A stretch of 23,008 bases of DNA from Wohlfahrtiimonas sp. (GCA_030149965.1 JASLHB010000110.1:1-23008), one strand, 5' to 3'; shown: positions 14,233 through 22,916, counted from the first letter of the stretch. The notes: generated by a model not told the origin, from the letters alone. Numbers and translations are program-made.

Positions 14233-15513
14233 TTACATGTTTCGGAGAGTATGTCCGATGTAACGTTGTCTTGGACGAGAGATTTTCATCTTCGGATCCG
14301 CGATCATTTCATTCCAATGTGTAATCCAACCAACTGTACGCGCTAATGCGAACAATGGTGTAAACATTTGTGTTGGGAAGCCCAATGCTTTGTAGATGAT
14401 GCCTGAGTAGAAGTCTACGTTAGGATACAATTTACGTTCGATGAAGTATTCATCTTTTAACGCAACTTCTTCTAAACGTTTTGCAACTTCCATCAATGGA
14501 TCATTACCATATTTAGCCAATACTTCATCTGCAATGCCTTTAATCAATTTAGCACGTGGATCGAAGTTTTTATAAACACGGTGACCGAAGCCCATCAAGC
14601 GGAATGGATCTTCTTTATCTTTTGCTTTAGCAACGAATTTAGCAACATTCTCAACTGAACCGATTTCAGCTAACATTGTTAATACAGCTTCATTTGCACC
14701 ACCATGCGATGCACCCCATAAAGATGAGATACCTGCAGAGATTGCTGCATAAGGGTTGGCACCTGAAGAGCCTGCCATACGAACTGTAGATGTTGAAGCA
14801 TTTTGCTCATGGTCAGCATGTAGAATGAATAATACATCCATTGCTTTTTCAGCAATTGGATCAATTTCATAAGGTGCACATGGTGAACTGAACATCATGT
14901 TCATGAAGTTGCCAGCGTATGATAAAGAGTTCGTTGGGTAAACCATTGGCATACCAATCGAATGTTTATAAGCTGCAGCAACTAATGTTGGCATTTTTGA
15001 GATCAAGCGATGTGCTGTGATCATTCGGTGTTCAGGGTTATGAATGTCTAATTTATCATGATAGAAGCCAGCCATTGATGCAACTGTACCCGCAAGAATC
15101 GCCATTGGGTGAGAGTCATATCTAAAGCCTTGCAGGAATACTTTTAGGTTTTCATGCATTAAGCTGTGTGTCATGATGATGTTTTCAAATTCTTTTGATT
15201 CTGTTAACGTTGGTAATTCACCGTTAAAAATCAAATAACAAACATCAAGATAACTAGATCTTTCTGCTAATTGCTCAATAGGATAACCACGGTAAAGTAA
15301 TTCACCTTTGTCACCATCCAAATAAGTGATAGCACTTTCACAGCTTGCTGTTGAAACAAAGCCTGGATCGTAACTGAACAAGTTCAAAGTACGATTCATT
15401 GTTGCGATGTCAACAACATCATCACCATATACCGATTCCAAAATTGGGAATTCACCTTGTTTTTGTGTACGGTTATCAATATAGGTAACGCTATTTCTAT
15501 TGGTAGTTGTCAT
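14233..15513 (-). CDS. gltA: Citrate synthase (type II)
   Basis: A 426-residue citrate synthase (E. coli 427) that condenses acetyl-CoA and oxaloacetate at the entry to the citric acid cycle. The catalytic triad is visible as H270 (WGASHGGANEAV), H311 (GFGHRVYKNFDPRAK) and D367 (VDFYSG). The N-terminal small beta domain (about 1-50, YIDNRTQKQGEFPILES) marks the hexameric, NADH-regulated type of Gram-negative bacteria; NADH control is inferred. The ATG follows GGAGG on the minus strand. It has its own promoter (15584-15612) and terminator. Confidence 0.98.
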   Translation of the reverse strand: MTTTNRNSVTYIDNRTQKQGEFPILESVYGDDVVDIATMNRTLNLFSYDPGFVSTASCESAITYLDGDKGELLYRGYPIEQLAERSSYLDVCYLIFNGELPTLTESKEFENIIMTHSLMHENLKVFLQGFRYDSHPMAILAGTVASMAGFYHDKLDIHNPEHRMITAHRLISKMPTLVAAAYKHSIGMPMVYPTNSLSYAGNFMNMMFSSPCAPYEIDPIAEKAMDVLFILHADHEQNASTSTVRMAGSSGANPYAAISAGISSLWGASHGGANEAVLTMLAEIGSVENVAKFVAKAKDKEDPFRLMGFGHRVYKNFDPRAKLIKGIADEVLAKYGNDPLMEVAKRLEEVALKDEYFIERKLYPNVDFYSGIIYKALGFPTQMFTPLFALARTVGWITHWNEMIADPKMKISRPRQRYIGHTLRNM

Positions 15514-15583
15514 TTTTATCCTCCATAGTGATCTTTATAAGATCTATCCAATAATTATGTTATGGCTAATAACACATGGCACT

Positions 15584-15612
15584 AATATAAACGAGCTTGA
15601 GCAACTTAGCAA
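15584..15612 (-). promoter_or_regulatory. Predicted gltA promoter
   Basis: On the minus strand, TTGCTA (15607-15612) and TATATT (15584-15589) are separated by 17 bases, giving a start near 15577 and a 5' leader of about 65 bases. It lies just downstream of the rpmE terminator, which would isolate gltA from rpmE transcription. Confidence 0.55.
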
Positions 15613-15625
15613 AATTCAAATGTTC

Positions 15626-15656
15626 AAAAAAAAAGCATCTATTAAAGATGCTTTTT
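15626..15656 (-). terminator. Intrinsic terminator after rpmE (type B)
   Basis: The stem AAAAAGCATCT (15630-15640) / AGATGCTTTTT (15646-15656) has a five-base loop. On the minus strand it ends in a run of T (15626-15634), the correct polarity to end the rpmE transcript 13 bases after its stop codon. Confidence 0.88.
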
Positions 15657-15668
15657 AATTTGAATCGA

Positions 15669-15911
15669 TTAACGACCGTATTTTTTACGGAAGCGGTCAA
15701 CACGACCTTCTGTATCCACGATATTTTGTTTACCAGTGAAGAAAGGATGTGATTGTGAAGAAACTTCGATTTTGTAAAGAGGGTATTCGTTACCATCTGT
15801 CCAAACGATTGTATCTTTCGTTGAAATAGTTGAACGCGTTAAAACTGCGAAATCGCTTGAGCTGTCTTGGAAAACAACTGGGCGATAGTTAGGATGACCT
15901 TCTGCTTTCAT
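15669..15911 (-). CDS. rpmE2: 50S ribosomal protein L31, type B (zinc-independent)
   Basis: An 80-residue L31 of the type-B form: GHPNYRPVVFQDSSSDFAVLTRST at the N terminus, the core EVSSQSHPFFTGKQ and the C-terminal GRVDRFRKKYGR. It has no Cys at all, so it lacks the zinc-binding Cys of type A L31. Elsewhere such C-minus paralogues replace the zinc form when zinc is short; whether a type-A copy exists in this genome cannot be seen. It directly follows rho, a linkage known from several bacterial groups. It has its own promoter and terminator. Confidence 0.95.
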   Translation of the reverse strand: MKAEGHPNYRPVVFQDSSSDFAVLTRSTISTKDTIVWTDGNEYPLYKIEVSSQSHPFFTGKQNIVDTEGRVDRFRKKYGR

Positions 15912-15980
15912 AATAAAATCCAGTAAATAAGTAAAAAATAACGGCTAATAAAAAGCCTACTTAGTTGAAAATAGCACGAT

Positions 15981-16009
15981 ATTCTAACAAAAAGATATTT
16001 TTTGCGCAA
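15981..16009 (-). promoter_or_regulatory. Predicted rpmE (type B) promoter
   Basis: On the minus strand, TTGCGC (16004-16009) and TAGAAT (15981-15986) are 17 bases apart. The -35 element lies three bases after the rho stop codon. The start near 15974 gives a leader of about 62 bases with a small GGCT/AGCC hairpin. No Zur-like operator is obvious. Confidence 0.55.
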
Positions 16010-16012
16010 TAC

Positions 16013-17272
16013 TTAGCGTTTCATTGCGTCAAAAAATGCTTGATTTGTTTTCGTTTCTTTGAGTCGTTCTAGAACGAACTCCATTGATTGGATCTCATCC
16101 ATAGGATATAAAATCTTACGGAGAATCCACATTTTCGCCAAATCATCAGGATTCGTTAAGAGTTCTTCTTTACGAGTACCGGAACGATTAATGTCAATTG
16201 CAGGGAAAATTCGTTTTTCAGATACTGAGCGATCTAAATGAAGTTCCGAGTTACCTGTACCTTTAAACTCTTCATAAATTACTTCATCCATTTTTGAGCC
16301 AGTATCCACTAATGCTGTTGCGATAATGCTTAAGCTACCGCCATTTTCGATGTTACGTGCAGCACCAAAGAAACGTTTAGGGCGATGCAATGCATTTGCA
16401 TCCACACCACCAGATAATACTTTACCTGATGAAGGAACAACAGCATTGTATGCGCGAGCTAAACGTGTAATTGAATCTAATAAAATAACAACATCACGAC
16501 CATGTTCGACTAAACGGCGAGCTTTCTCGATCACCATTTCAGCAACTTGAACGTGACGAACAGCAGGCTCATCGAATGTTGATGCAATTACATCACCATT
16601 TCTGAGTAAACGTTTCATTTCTGTTACTTCTTCAGGGCGTTCATCAATCAATAATACGATGAGATAACATTCTGGGAAGTTTGTTTCAATGGATTGCGCA
16701 ATGTTCTGCAACATTACAGTTTTACCTGTTTTTGGTGGTGCAACGATTAAACTACGTTGGCCTTTACCAATTGGTGCAACCATATCGATTAAACGTGCTG
16801 TAATATCTTCGCTTGAACCATTACCACGTTCCATCTTTAATAATTGATTTGGATGGATTGGCGTTAAGTTTTCAAATGCCACTTTACGCACAGAGTTTTC
16901 TAATGGTTCATAGTTGATTGTGTCAACTTTTGATAATGAAAAATATTTTTCATTATCCTTTGGTGGGCGAATTTTACCTGAAACAGTATCACCTGTTCTT
17001 AAGTTAAACTTACGAATTTGTGATGGGCTTATGTAAACATCATCAGGGCCAGCCATATAAGAGCTGTCAACACCACGAAGGAAACCATAACCATCATTGA
17101 GGATTTCAAGAACGCCATCACCTGAAATTTCTTCACCATTCTTAGCATGAGCTTTTAAAATAGAGAAAATCAAATCGTGTTTTTTAGCACGGGCGATGCC
17201 TTCTAACTGCATTTCTTGAGCAAGACGAATTAGCTCAGCAGCTGGCATTTGTTTTAATTCAGTTAAGTTCAT
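16013..17272 (-). CDS. rho: Transcription termination factor Rho
   Basis: A 419-residue hexameric RNA helicase, exactly the E. coli length. Domains are the N-terminal helical part (1-47), a cold-shock-like RNA-binding domain with DGYGFLR (60-66) and a RecA-type ATPase. Walker A is APPKTGKT (178-185), the catalytic region includes DERPEE (210-215), Walker B ends in LLDS (D265, S266, the bicyclomycin contact), and the Q-loop is KVLSGGVDANAL (284-295). The ATG at 17272 lacks a Shine-Dalgarno sequence, which fits the poor-initiation, autoregulated leaders known for rho. The 161-base gap to dedA holds a weak promoter candidate. Confidence 0.98.
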   Translation of the reverse strand: MNLTELKQMPAAELIRLAQEMQLEGIARAKKHDLIFSILKAHAKNGEEISGDGVLEILNDGYGFLRGVDSSYMAGPDDVYISPSQIRKFNLRTGDTVSGKIRPPKDNEKYFSLSKVDTINYEPLENSVRKVAFENLTPIHPNQLLKMERGNGSSEDITARLIDMVAPIGKGQRSLIVAPPKTGKTVMLQNIAQSIETNFPECYLIVLLIDERPEEVTEMKRLLRNGDVIASTFDEPAVRHVQVAEMVIEKARRLVEHGRDVVILLDSITRLARAYNAVVPSSGKVLSGGVDANALHRPKRFFGAARNIENGGSLSIIATALVDTGSKMDEVIYEEFKGTGNSELHLDRSVSEKRIFPAIDINRSGTRKEELLTNPDDLAKMWILRKILYPMDEIQSMEFVLERLKETKTNQAFFDAMKR

Positions 17273-17366
17273 AGATTAATTCTAGATTTAAATAAAAGAT
17301 AAATATAAGATGACTCGGCTACTGATTGAGCCAAGCAAAATAAATTAGGGAATTGATTCAGTCGGA

Positions 17367-17395
17367 AAGATAGACCATTATGTGTTTGTCCGCAA
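17367..17395 (-). promoter_or_regulatory. Possible rho promoter
   Basis: On the minus strand, TTGCGG (17390-17395) and TATCTT (17367-17372) are 17 bases apart, predicting a leader of about 87 bases before the rho ATG. I find no intrinsic terminator between dedA and this point, so readthrough from the upstream operon is also possible. Confidence 0.35.
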
Positions 17396-17433
17396 ATTCT
17401 ATAAGCTTTACAGACATATTGCAAATAATCTGA

Positions 17434-18093
17434 TCAATTTTCCGCATTTTTTTTACGATGTTCTAGCCATGCTTTTCCAATTTCATAAATCATTGGTAAA
17501 ACTGAGATAAAGATAATGCCCAACACAATGATAGAGAAGTTATCTTTGATCCATGGAATTGTGCCAAAGATATAACCTGCGCCCAACATTAATGTCATCC
17601 ATAATAATGCACCGATGATATTAAATGTCGCAAATGTTTTATAAGTCATTTTGCTTGCACCCGCAACAAATGGCGCGAAAGTTCTCACAATCGGAACAAA
17701 GCGTGCAATGACAATAGTTTTACTGCCATATTTTTCATAAAAACCATGTGTTTTTTCAAGGTATTTTAATTTGAAAATTTTCGCATCTTTCTTAAAAACT
17801 TTAAGTCCGACAAAATGCCCAATCTGATAATTAAGTGCATCACCGAGAATCGCCGCAATTAATAATGTGAAAAATAGGAGATAAATATCCAATAATCCCA
17901 TTGCCGCCAAAGCACCTGCTGCAAACAATAGAGAATCGCCTGGTAAAATCGGCGTAACCACTAATCCTGTTTCACAGAAAATAATGGCGATTAATATAAT
18001 ATAAATCCAAACACCATATTGCTGTACAGCCATTTCTAGATATTTATCCAAATGCATGAATAGATCAACGAATTGAAGTAATAAATCGTACAT
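17434..18093 (-). CDS. DedA family inner-membrane protein
   Basis: A 219-residue polytopic protein of the DedA (SNARE-associated/VTT) family, linked to lipid scrambling, envelope homeostasis and membrane potential. Characteristic parts are FCETGLVVTPILPGDSLLF (near 39-57; the Glu and Asp are essential in E. coli YqjA), GDALNYQIGH (near 84-93) and RFVPIVRTFAPFVAG (near 130-144), whose two Arg are also functional in YqjA. Several hydrophobic segments follow and a basic tail ends the protein. The start lies two bases after the lolD stop, with an AGGAAA ribosome site inside the lolD end, so it is last in the holA-dedA run. Confidence 0.93.
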   Translation of the reverse strand: MYDLLLQFVDLFMHLDKYLEMAVQQYGVWIYIILIAIIFCETGLVVTPILPGDSLLFAAGALAAMGLLDIYLLFFTLLIAAILGDALNYQIGHFVGLKVFKKDAKIFKLKYLEKTHGFYEKYGSKTIVIARFVPIVRTFAPFVAGASKMTYKTFATFNIIGALLWMTLMLGAGYIFGTIPWIKDNFSIIVLGIIFISVLPMIYEIGKAWLEHRKKNAEN

Positions 18094-18095
18094 GA

Positions 18096-18779
18096 TTATT
18101 TTTCCTGAATGAGTTGATGATTATCTAAACGAAAACGGTGATCCATTTTATGTGCCAATTCTAGATCGTGCGTGACAACAACAAGCGCTGTACCAATTTC
18201 TTCATTGATTTCGCACATGAGATCAAAGATAGAGCGAGCATTTTCAGCATCTAAATTGCCGGTTGGTTCATCTGCTAATACTGCTAATGGTTTTGTCACT
18301 AAAGCACGGGCAATAGCAACACGCTGACGTTCACCGCCAGATAGAGCAGAAGGTTTATGATCAATGCGGTGAGATAATCCAACGCGAATTAACATCTCTT
18401 TGGCACGTTCTTGAGCTTCTTTGATGCTCATACCACCAATCGCACATGGAATGGCAACATTATCTAATGCTGTGAATTCAGGTAATAAATGGTGAAATTG
18501 ATAAATAAAACCTAAATATTGATTGCGCCATACGCCACGTTCTTTTTCAGAACCTTGGCTGAAGGCTTTGCCATTCAATAATACTTCACCTGATGTTGGT
18601 TGATCCAAGCCTGATAATGTATGCAATAGCGTACTTTTACCTGAACCTGATGCACCAATAATCGCAATGCGATCTTTAGGATTAATTGTGAAATTAAGAT
18701 TTTCAAAAACCTTGACTTCATTTTTATGGTCAAAATAGGATTTTGCTAAATTTGTTGCCACTAAAACAGGATTACTCAT
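18096..18779 (-). CDS. lolD: Lipoprotein-releasing system ATPase LolD
   Basis: A 227-residue ABC ATPase that powers release of lipoproteins from the inner membrane to LolA. Motifs are Walker A GASGSGKST (42-50), Q-loop Q94 inside YQFHHLLPEFTALDNV (a LolD-specific stretch), signature LSGGERQR (146-153), Walker B LAVLADEP (165-172) and H-loop His204. The length matches LolD (about 230). Its ATG overlaps the last eight bases of the upstream permease gene. It supplies the ATPase for both permeases encoded just upstream. Confidence 0.96.
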   Translation of the reverse strand: MSNPVLVATNLAKSYFDHKNEVKVFENLNFTINPKDRIAIIGASGSGKSTLLHTLSGLDQPTSGEVLLNGKAFSQGSEKERGVWRNQYLGFIYQFHHLLPEFTALDNVAIPCAIGGMSIKEAQERAKEMLIRVGLSHRIDHKPSALSGGERQRVAIARALVTKPLAVLADEPTGNLDAENARSIFDLMCEINEEIGTALVVVTHDLELAHKMDHRFRLDNHQLIQEK

Positions 18780-20025
18780 AACGTAAAGCCTCAGCTGGTT
18801 GTGTTTTAGCTGCTTTCCATGCTGGGTAAAGCGTTGCTAAACTTGCCAATAAAAATGCCATCAGGGAGATCATACCAATATCATCCCAACGAATGATGGT
18901 AGGAATGTGAGATAAAGGATAAACACTTGGTTCAAACACGGTATAACCTAAAAGTGATTCAATCCAATGAATGAGATTATTCACATTCATGCTGATCAAT
19001 AATCCCAAGGCTGTACCAATCAAAACACCCCAAAAGCCAATCACAATGCCTTGCACCATAAAGATGGCCATAATGGATTTGGGTGCTAAGCCTAAAGTTC
19101 TGAGAATCGCAATTTCAGAGCGCTTATCATTCACCACCATCACTAAAGTGGAAACCACATTGAAAACAGCGACAGCAACGATCAAACTCATGATGACAAA
19201 GATGGTGCGTTTTTCTGTTTCAATCATATTGGCTAAGGTGGCAAATTGATCTACCCAGCTATAAATCATCACAGAGTTATCCTCAAGGTTATCCACAATG
19301 TCCATTGCTGTTGATCTTGCCGCATTCAGATCATGCAATTTTAAACGAATGCCTTGAGTCTCATTTTCAGGGACTTTGAACACTTGATTAGCTTCATTAA
19401 TATGAATGATCGCAGTATTGGCATCATATTCGTACATGCCCACGCTGAAGATATCCACAACGGTGAAACCTTTCACGCGTGGTACGACAGCATCGGAATG
19501 TTCAGCAACTTCGGGAGTGATTAACGTAATGTAATCACCAACGTTCGCATCCAATAGTTGTGCCAAATCTTTACCCAAGATAATGCCTGATTCAGTTTGA
19601 TTGAGCGCATCAAAGCTTGGCATGATGTGTGAAACATTGGATTGATAACGTGGGTCAATACCTTCAATACGAACAGGACGCATTAAACCATTGGCGCTCA
19701 TCAATCCTTCGCCATTCGTAAATGGTGCACCTGCCACAACATTCTCATGATGAGCAGTTTTGTTATACATTAACTGCCAATCATCAAAATAGCCGCTATC
19801 TTGGCGTTTCGTGAGCTTAAGATCATAAGCAACAGATTGACTGACTTCTGTAATACCTTGCTGGAAACCATTCATGACGGATAATACAACGATGATTGCG
19901 GTTAAACCTAATGCAATTCCACCAATGGAAATGAATGAAATGAAAGATATGAAATTATTTTTACGTTGTGCGGCTGTGTAACGAAGCCCAATGGATAAAC
20001 TTAATGGCTTAAATAATTTAATCAT
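18772..20025 (-). CDS. lolC/E: Lipoprotein-releasing ABC permease, LolC/LolE family (second of tandem pair)
   Basis: A 417-residue inner-membrane permease that extracts lipoproteins and hands them to LolA. TM1 (about 25-50, ISIGGIALGLTAIIVVLSVMNGFQ) is followed by a large periplasmic domain (about 50-270) and three C-terminal TMs. The conserved cytoplasmic segment EIAILRTLG and the C-terminal YPAWKAAKTQPAEALRYE match the family. I start it at 20025 (MIKLFKPLSLSIGLRYT), in an eight-base overlap with the upstream stop; the longer frame adds 20 codons read inside the upstream gene. It is clearly homologous to the preceding gene. I cannot assign LolC or LolE firmly: the hook segment (TPEVAEHSDAVVPRV) keeps a Pro as in LolC. 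Confidence 0.93.
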   Translation of the reverse strand: MIKLFKPLSLSIGLRYTAAQRKNNFISFISFISIGGIALGLTAIIVVLSVMNGFQQGITEVSQSVAYDLKLTKRQDSGYFDDWQLMYNKTAHHENVVAGAPFTNGEGLMSANGLMRPVRIEGIDPRYQSNVSHIMPSFDALNQTESGIILGKDLAQLLDANVGDYITLITPEVAEHSDAVVPRVKGFTVVDIFSVGMYEYDANTAIIHINEANQVFKVPENETQGIRLKLHDLNAARSTAMDIVDNLEDNSVMIYSWVDQFATLANMIETEKRTIFVIMSLIVAVAVFNVVSTLVMVVNDKRSEIAILRTLGLAPKSIMAIFMVQGIVIGFWGVLIGTALGLLISMNVNNLIHWIESLLGYTVFEPSVYPLSHIPTIIRWDDIGMISLMAFLLASLATLYPAWKAAKTQPAEALRYE

Positions 20026-21283
20026 AACGGAGCGCCTCCGCAGGTTGAGTTCTAGATGCTTTCCAAGCAGGATAAAGCGTTGCAATGCTTGCTAAACCAA
20101 AAGTGATCAAAGCAACTACATAAATATCGCTCCATACAACAATGGATGGAATTTCAATCACATAAAAAGCATTGCCAACATTGCCACCAAAAATATTTTC
20201 AATAAATGAGATGATTGGATTAACGTTGAATGCAATGAGTAAGCCCAAAAGAATGCCGATAATCGCGCCAAAAAAGCCAATGAAAACACCTTGAACCATG
20301 AAGATCATCATGATTTGTGTAGGTGACATTCCTAAAGTTCGTAAAATTGCGATTTCGGGGCGCTTTTCTGTGACAACCATAACCAATGTAGAAACCACAT
20401 TAAATACAGCAACAGCAACGATTAAACTCATAATTGTGAACATTGTGAGTTTTTCAATTTCAATCATTTTGAATAATGTTTTGAACTCTTCGATCCAAGT
20501 CATGGTGCTGTATTTTGTACCTAATTTTGCTTGTACTTGATCAGCAGTTTCACGTGCAATAAAAGGATCATCCAATTTAATGCGGAAGCCAGAAACACTA
20601 TTTTTAGGGATTTGGTAAAGCCTGCCGCTATCTTTGTAATTCATTAATGCGATGACAGAATCATATTCATAAGCACCCAAGCGAAACATTCCCACAACTT
20701 TTAAACGTTTCATACGCGGAATTGCGCCCGCAGCAGTAATTTGAATTTTCGGTGTGATCAAAGTGACATAATCACCAATATTTAAACCTAAATTCATGGC
20801 TAAATCTGAGCCTAAAATTGTGCCAAATTCACCTTCTTCTAAAATGGAGAATCCCGCAGCAGAAATAAAATCAGCTGTAATTGAATCACCAATACTAGAA
20901 ACAGCAGATTCATAATCAGGATCAACGCCTTGTACTTTGACAGGGAAAAATTGTCCATTGGCAGCCATTAAGCCTTCACCATTATTAAAGGGTGCGACAG
21001 CGCTTATATTTGGATTATCTTTGATTTCTGAATATGAATCCTGCCAGTTATCCACAAAACCCTGTGGATCGCTGTTGCGAATGGATAAATCATAAGCCAT
21101 TGCGAGATTACGTTGGCGAACTTCATTTTGGAAGCCATTCATCACAGATAACACAACAATCATCGTCATCATTCCTAATGCAATTCCGCCAATGGAAATG
21201 AATGAAATAAAGGAGATGAAATTCTTTTTTCGTTTGGCGCGTGTATAACGCAATCCAATGAATAACGTTAATGGGCGAAACAT
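20018..21283 (-). CDS. lolC/E: Lipoprotein-releasing ABC permease, LolC/LolE family (first of tandem pair)
   Basis: A 421-residue permease with the same architecture as the following gene: TM1 (ISIGGIALGMMTMIVVLSVMNGFQ), a periplasmic domain, the central VAVAVFNVVSTLVMVV helix, EIAILRTLGMSPTQIMMIFMVQG and the C-terminal YPAWKASRTQPAEALRYD. The hook-like segment PKIQITAAGAIPR matches the length of the LolC hook and ends with the same I-P. With LolD it should form the LolCDE-type transporter. It starts directly after the scpB stop (TAAATG) with GAGGAAG as ribosome site, and it overlaps the next gene by eight bases. Confidence 0.93.
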   Translation of the reverse strand: MFRPLTLFIGLRYTRAKRKKNFISFISFISIGGIALGMMTMIVVLSVMNGFQNEVRQRNLAMAYDLSIRNSDPQGFVDNWQDSYSEIKDNPNISAVAPFNNGEGLMAANGQFFPVKVQGVDPDYESAVSSIGDSITADFISAAGFSILEEGEFGTILGSDLAMNLGLNIGDYVTLITPKIQITAAGAIPRMKRLKVVGMFRLGAYEYDSVIALMNYKDSGRLYQIPKNSVSGFRIKLDDPFIARETADQVQAKLGTKYSTMTWIEEFKTLFKMIEIEKLTMFTIMSLIVAVAVFNVVSTLVMVVTEKRPEIAILRTLGMSPTQIMMIFMVQGVFIGFFGAIIGILLGLLIAFNVNPIISFIENIFGGNVGNAFYVIEIPSIVVWSDIYVVALITFGLASIATLYPAWKASRTQPAEALRYD

Positions 21284-21865
21284 TTAAGCTTCCTCAGTTG
21301 CGTTGAAGGATAATCCCATTTGTTCAATAGTTTTATCGAGCTTTTCTAATTCGATTAATGGTGGTAGTTCACTTAATTGCTTAAGATTGAAATCATCTAA
21401 AAATTGTTTAGTTGTGCCATATAAATTAGGGCGCCCAGGAACTTCGCGTTGCCCTAAAATTTTGATCCATTCGCGTTCTTGCAATGTTTTCATGATATTA
21501 CTGCTGACAGAAACACCGCGAATTTCTTCAATATCACCGCGGCTAATGGGTTGACGATAAGCAATCAATGCCAATGTTTCCAACAAAGCTCGACTGTAAC
21601 GTTGTGGTTTTTCTTCATATAAGCGCGAAACCCATTGTGAATATTGTTGTGGTACTTGAATGCGATAGCCAGAAGCCACTTCTACCAACTCAACACCGCG
21701 ACCGTCCAGTTTGTATTTTAAAACTTGCAAGGCTTCTTTGATATCGTCAACTGTAGGTTGTTCATGGATATCGAATAATGTTTGGATATCACTGATTTTA
21801 AGTGGTGTTTGTGCAGCACTTAAAATGGCTTCTAATAGAATATTTAAAGGCGGTAAAGCATTCAT
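21284..21865 (-). CDS. scpB: SMC-Scp complex subunit ScpB
   Basis: A 193-residue winged-helix subunit that, with ScpA, bridges SMC heads in chromosome condensation and segregation. The N terminus PPLNILLEAILSAAQTPLKISDIQTLFD and the core YSRALLETLALIAYRQPISRGDIEEIRGVSVSSNIMKTLQEREWIKILGQREVPGRP (shown in parts, about 90-150) are diagnostic: key pieces are LLETLALIAYRQP and GQREVPGRP. Its ATG overlaps the holA stop by four bases (ATGA). scpA is not adjacent, although scpA and scpB are commonly neighbours. It matters here because a parS site is also present in the window. Confidence 0.95.
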   Translation of the reverse strand: MNALPPLNILLEAILSAAQTPLKISDIQTLFDIHEQPTVDDIKEALQVLKYKLDGRGVELVEVASGYRIQVPQQYSQWVSRLYEEKPQRYSRALLETLALIAYRQPISRGDIEEIRGVSVSSNIMKTLQEREWIKILGQREVPGRPNLYGTTKQFLDDFNLKQLSELPPLIELEKLDKTIEQMGLSFNATEEA

Positions 21866-22893
21866 AGTTTAATCTCTGCGCTTAAAGGAAGAAGTCTTTT
21901 ACCTGCGAAGGCAAAGGCTGTACGCATAATAGCATTCCAAGGATTTTCATTCATTTGACCTTTGATAGAAAGGTCGATTTGTACCACCATGCTGTTCAAA
22001 TTACGCAAACGATTTGGATTCATGCGATTCAATGCTAAGCGATACAATGGTTTTTGGTTCTGCCAAACATCATTTAATGCCATTTCTATTGTTGCGCCCG
22101 CATCCATTTTTGTGTACATTTTTTGTAATGTTGCGATCTCTTTTTGTAATACCCAATTGACCAATGTTGGTACATCACTTTCAGAACGTAATCCTTGAAT
22201 GATTCGATAAATACGAGAAATATCACCAGTTAATAACGCAGAACTTAAATCAAAGGCTACAAAGTTAGAATTTTCTGAGCTGAGTTCGGCAATCATGTCA
22301 TTAGAAATTTGTTGATGACCATATAAAAATGATAATTGTGTTAATAGCTGTTCAATTGCTAAAAAGTTGCCTTCATTATGGGCAGCAATGAATGTGACAG
22401 ATTCAGGTGATAAATTCACGTGTAATTCGCGTGCTCTGTTTTGAATCCAGTTTGGGAGTTTTGTATGATCTGGTGGATAAATTGTGATTAAGCAACCATT
22501 TCTTTCAACCATTGATAGCGTTTTATTCTTTAATGTATTGCTATCAAGCTTTGGCATTGTGATGAGATAAAAAAGATCAGGATTTGTTTTATCTAAACAT
22601 TCATGCAAGATTTTAAATGTCTTTGCATCAGGTTTATTGGCAAATTTAAGTTGAATAAGTTTTTGCGTTGAAAATAATGACAAGCTTTGGCTTGTATTAA
22701 TAATATCTGACCAATCAAACTTATTATCCACATCAAAAGTTTCACGTTCGTATTCGCCTGAGTTCATCACAGCATTTTTGATTTTTTGCTCAGTATTGAA
22801 CATTAATGCGGGTTCATCACCTGCAATGACGCAATAAGGAAGTTTGATAATTTTCGGGAGTTCTTTAGTGACAAAGTCTTGAGCAATCCGCAT
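21862..22893 (-). CDS. holA: DNA polymerase III subunit delta
   Basis: A 343-residue clamp-loader subunit, the same length as E. coli HolA; it opens the beta sliding clamp. Recognisable parts are the N-terminal AGDEPALMFNTEQKIK, the beta-binding SQSLSLFSTQKLI region (near 67-80), LPNWIQNRARELHVNLSPESVTFIAAHNEGNFLAIEQLL (about 145-185, read in segments) and the collar domain with LQKEIATLQKM and VWQNQKPLYRLALNRM. It opens a compact operon and is followed by scpB rather than nadD. The ribosome site is weak (GGAAAACT). A terminator for the upstream gene lies 24 bases before the start, so its promoter must be close or transcription reads through. Confidence 0.93.
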   Translation of the reverse strand: MRIAQDFVTKELPKIIKLPYCVIAGDEPALMFNTEQKIKNAVMNSGEYERETFDVDNKFDWSDIINTSQSLSLFSTQKLIQLKFANKPDAKTFKILHECLDKTNPDLFYLITMPKLDSNTLKNKTLSMVERNGCLITIYPPDHTKLPNWIQNRARELHVNLSPESVTFIAAHNEGNFLAIEQLLTQLSFLYGHQQISNDMIAELSSENSNFVAFDLSSALLTGDISRIYRIIQGLRSESDVPTLVNWVLQKEIATLQKMYTKMDAGATIEMALNDVWQNQKPLYRLALNRMNPNRLRNLNSMVVQIDLSIKGQMNENPWNAIMRTAFAFAGKRLLPLSAEIKL

Positions 22894-22916
22894 AGTTTTC
22901 CATTCTCGTTATAAAG

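Noticed and set aside
15566..15796. Minus-strand 76-residue reading frame overlapping rpmE
   Set aside because: It covers the rpmE terminator and shares DNA with the well-supported L31 gene; its composition is that of an out-of-frame shadow.
20026..20085. Twenty extra N-terminal codons on the second lol permease
   Set aside because: They lie entirely in the coding end of the upstream gene. The ATG at 20025 gives the family N terminus and the same overlap geometry as at lolD.
20546..20561. parS-like AGTTTCACGTGCAATA
   Set aside because: It has three mismatches to the TGTTTCACGTGAAACA form and is inside a lol permease gene, where Arg-Glu-Thr codons explain it.
19289..22732. Further exact TTATCCACA sites at 19289-19297, 21048-21056 and 22724-22732
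   Set aside because: All three lie inside minus-strand genes and encode Val-Asp-Asn (GTG GAT AAY) in each case. They are isolated and best explained by codon use, not as origin boxes.
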